NCBI RefSeq assembly: GCF_013282155.1
Contig: NZ_BLWI01000008.1
Coordinates: forward strand, 124,001-188,000
Direction: 5' to 3'
DNA: 64,000 nt
Source of the DNA: Sulfitobacter sp. HGT1
GTDB lineage: Bacteria > Pseudomonadota > Alphaproteobacteria > Rhodobacterales > Rhodobacteraceae
Position 1 is the first letter of the stretch; each line of letters begins with the position of its first letter. The notes beneath the pieces are model-generated. The model was not told the origin of the DNA. It saw only the letters and a list, made by a program, of their open reading frames with translations, and ran no database searches. Position numbers and translations under genes: made by a program. This document shows, piece after piece, positions 63,759-64,000 of the stretch.

Positions 63759-64000
63759 AAAACATAATTTCTTCTTTAGTTTCTAGCGGAGTGGAAGATA
63801 TATTAGCTTCGGCTTCGCAATCATAAATTAGCCGTTGACTAACCTGCCCGGTGGAAGGGTTGAATCGTATTGCTCGGGCATGCTCACCGCCCAAGCTGCA
63901 CGCAATGATCGGAAAACCTTCCATATCTAGAAATTTTGTTGCAAATTCACAATTCTTTATCCCAATATGCCCCATTATTCCGGACATGGTGGCTCCACCA
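63748..64000 (-). CDS. cheD: Chemoreceptor glutamine deamidase, C-terminal part (runs off the window)
   Basis: The frame enters from the right edge and gives GGATMSGIMGHIGIKNCEF, then IACSLGGEHARAIRFNPSTG. This matches the end of CheD, which usually reads GGA-M, then IGARN, then LGG-xGRRVRF. The catalytic Cys and His lie outside the window. The internal ATG at 63987 is not a real start. CheD deamidates receptor glutamines and, in some species, partners with CheC-type phosphatases. Confidence 0.85.
   Translation of the reverse strand, partial: GGATMSGIMGHIGIKNCEFATKFLDMEGFPIIACSLGGEHARAIRFNPSTGQVSQRLIYDCEAEANISSTPLETKEEIMFFGE

Overview
The window looks like about 64 kb of chromosome from a marine alphaproteobacterium of the Rhodobacterales (roseobacter group). 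The evidence is gene order and content: DUF177-rpmF-plsX-fabH-ihfA-MerR, a nagZ-scpA-scpB cluster next to argS, the smoEFGKS-mtlK polyol operon known from Rhodobacter, an OlsB-type acyltransferase, an unusually long dCTP deaminase, and many small ATGA-type gene overlaps. Most of it is GC-rich (35 G/C in 60 bases in one line counted by hand at 36061-36120). The right end is more AT-rich (24 of 60 at 60661-60720).

Layout. Bases 1-31.8 kb are mostly housekeeping: a partial gene end, DMT permease, enolase, anmK, tyrS, ABC-F ATPase, olsB, bamE, the fatty-acid/ribosome cluster with ihfA, tRNA-Pro, dCTP deaminase, scpB-scpA-nagZ-SPOR, argS, dgt and an A-type Fe-S carrier. Next come a two-gene unit of a 20-residue-repeat small protein and an unknown helical protein, then xthA, an esterase remnant, an HNH nuclease, an esterase, a DNA glycosylase, cobK, an MFS carrier, an NDUFAF6/phytoene-synthase-like protein and cimA. 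Bases 31.8-39.5 kb hold cysS, an aminotransferase, an outer membrane protein, an MttB-family methyltransferase, cardiolipin synthase and an EEP phosphatase. Bases 39.5-41.25 kb are a decayed nucleobase/nucleoside locus with BMP-type transporter and cytosine deaminase fragments.

Bases 41.26-48.0 kb carry a homoprotocatechuate meta-cleavage operon, hpaF-hpaE-hpaD-hpaG-hpaH, read leftward. It is divergent from the MarR regulator hpaR and a coupled ThDP-dependent enzyme, with a near-perfect inverted repeat in the shared promoter region. HpaBC and the aldolase HpaI are not in the window. Bases 48.0-55.66 kb carry a complete sorbitol/mannitol import and oxidation operon (LacI regulator, smoE, smoF, smoG, smoK, smoS, mtlK). 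Two 14-bp sites differing at one base lie at smoE and at the regulator's own start codon.

After about 1 kb without a convincing gene, which contains a heptanucleotide repeat, bases 56.66-64.0 kb encode chemotaxis: an MCP with a coupled small protein, and a tightly packed cluster cheD(partial)-STAS-cheY-cheA-cheW-cheR-cheY-orf. The last orf has a DxxxQ motif like that of CheZ phosphatases. No intact insertion sequence, CRISPR array, rRNA or prophage is visible. The items most worth a second look are the repeat peptide with its helical partner (21224-22587), the terminal che protein, the operator pair of the polyol operon, the ThDP enzyme coupled to hpaR, and the decayed transporter locus with AT-rich scars.
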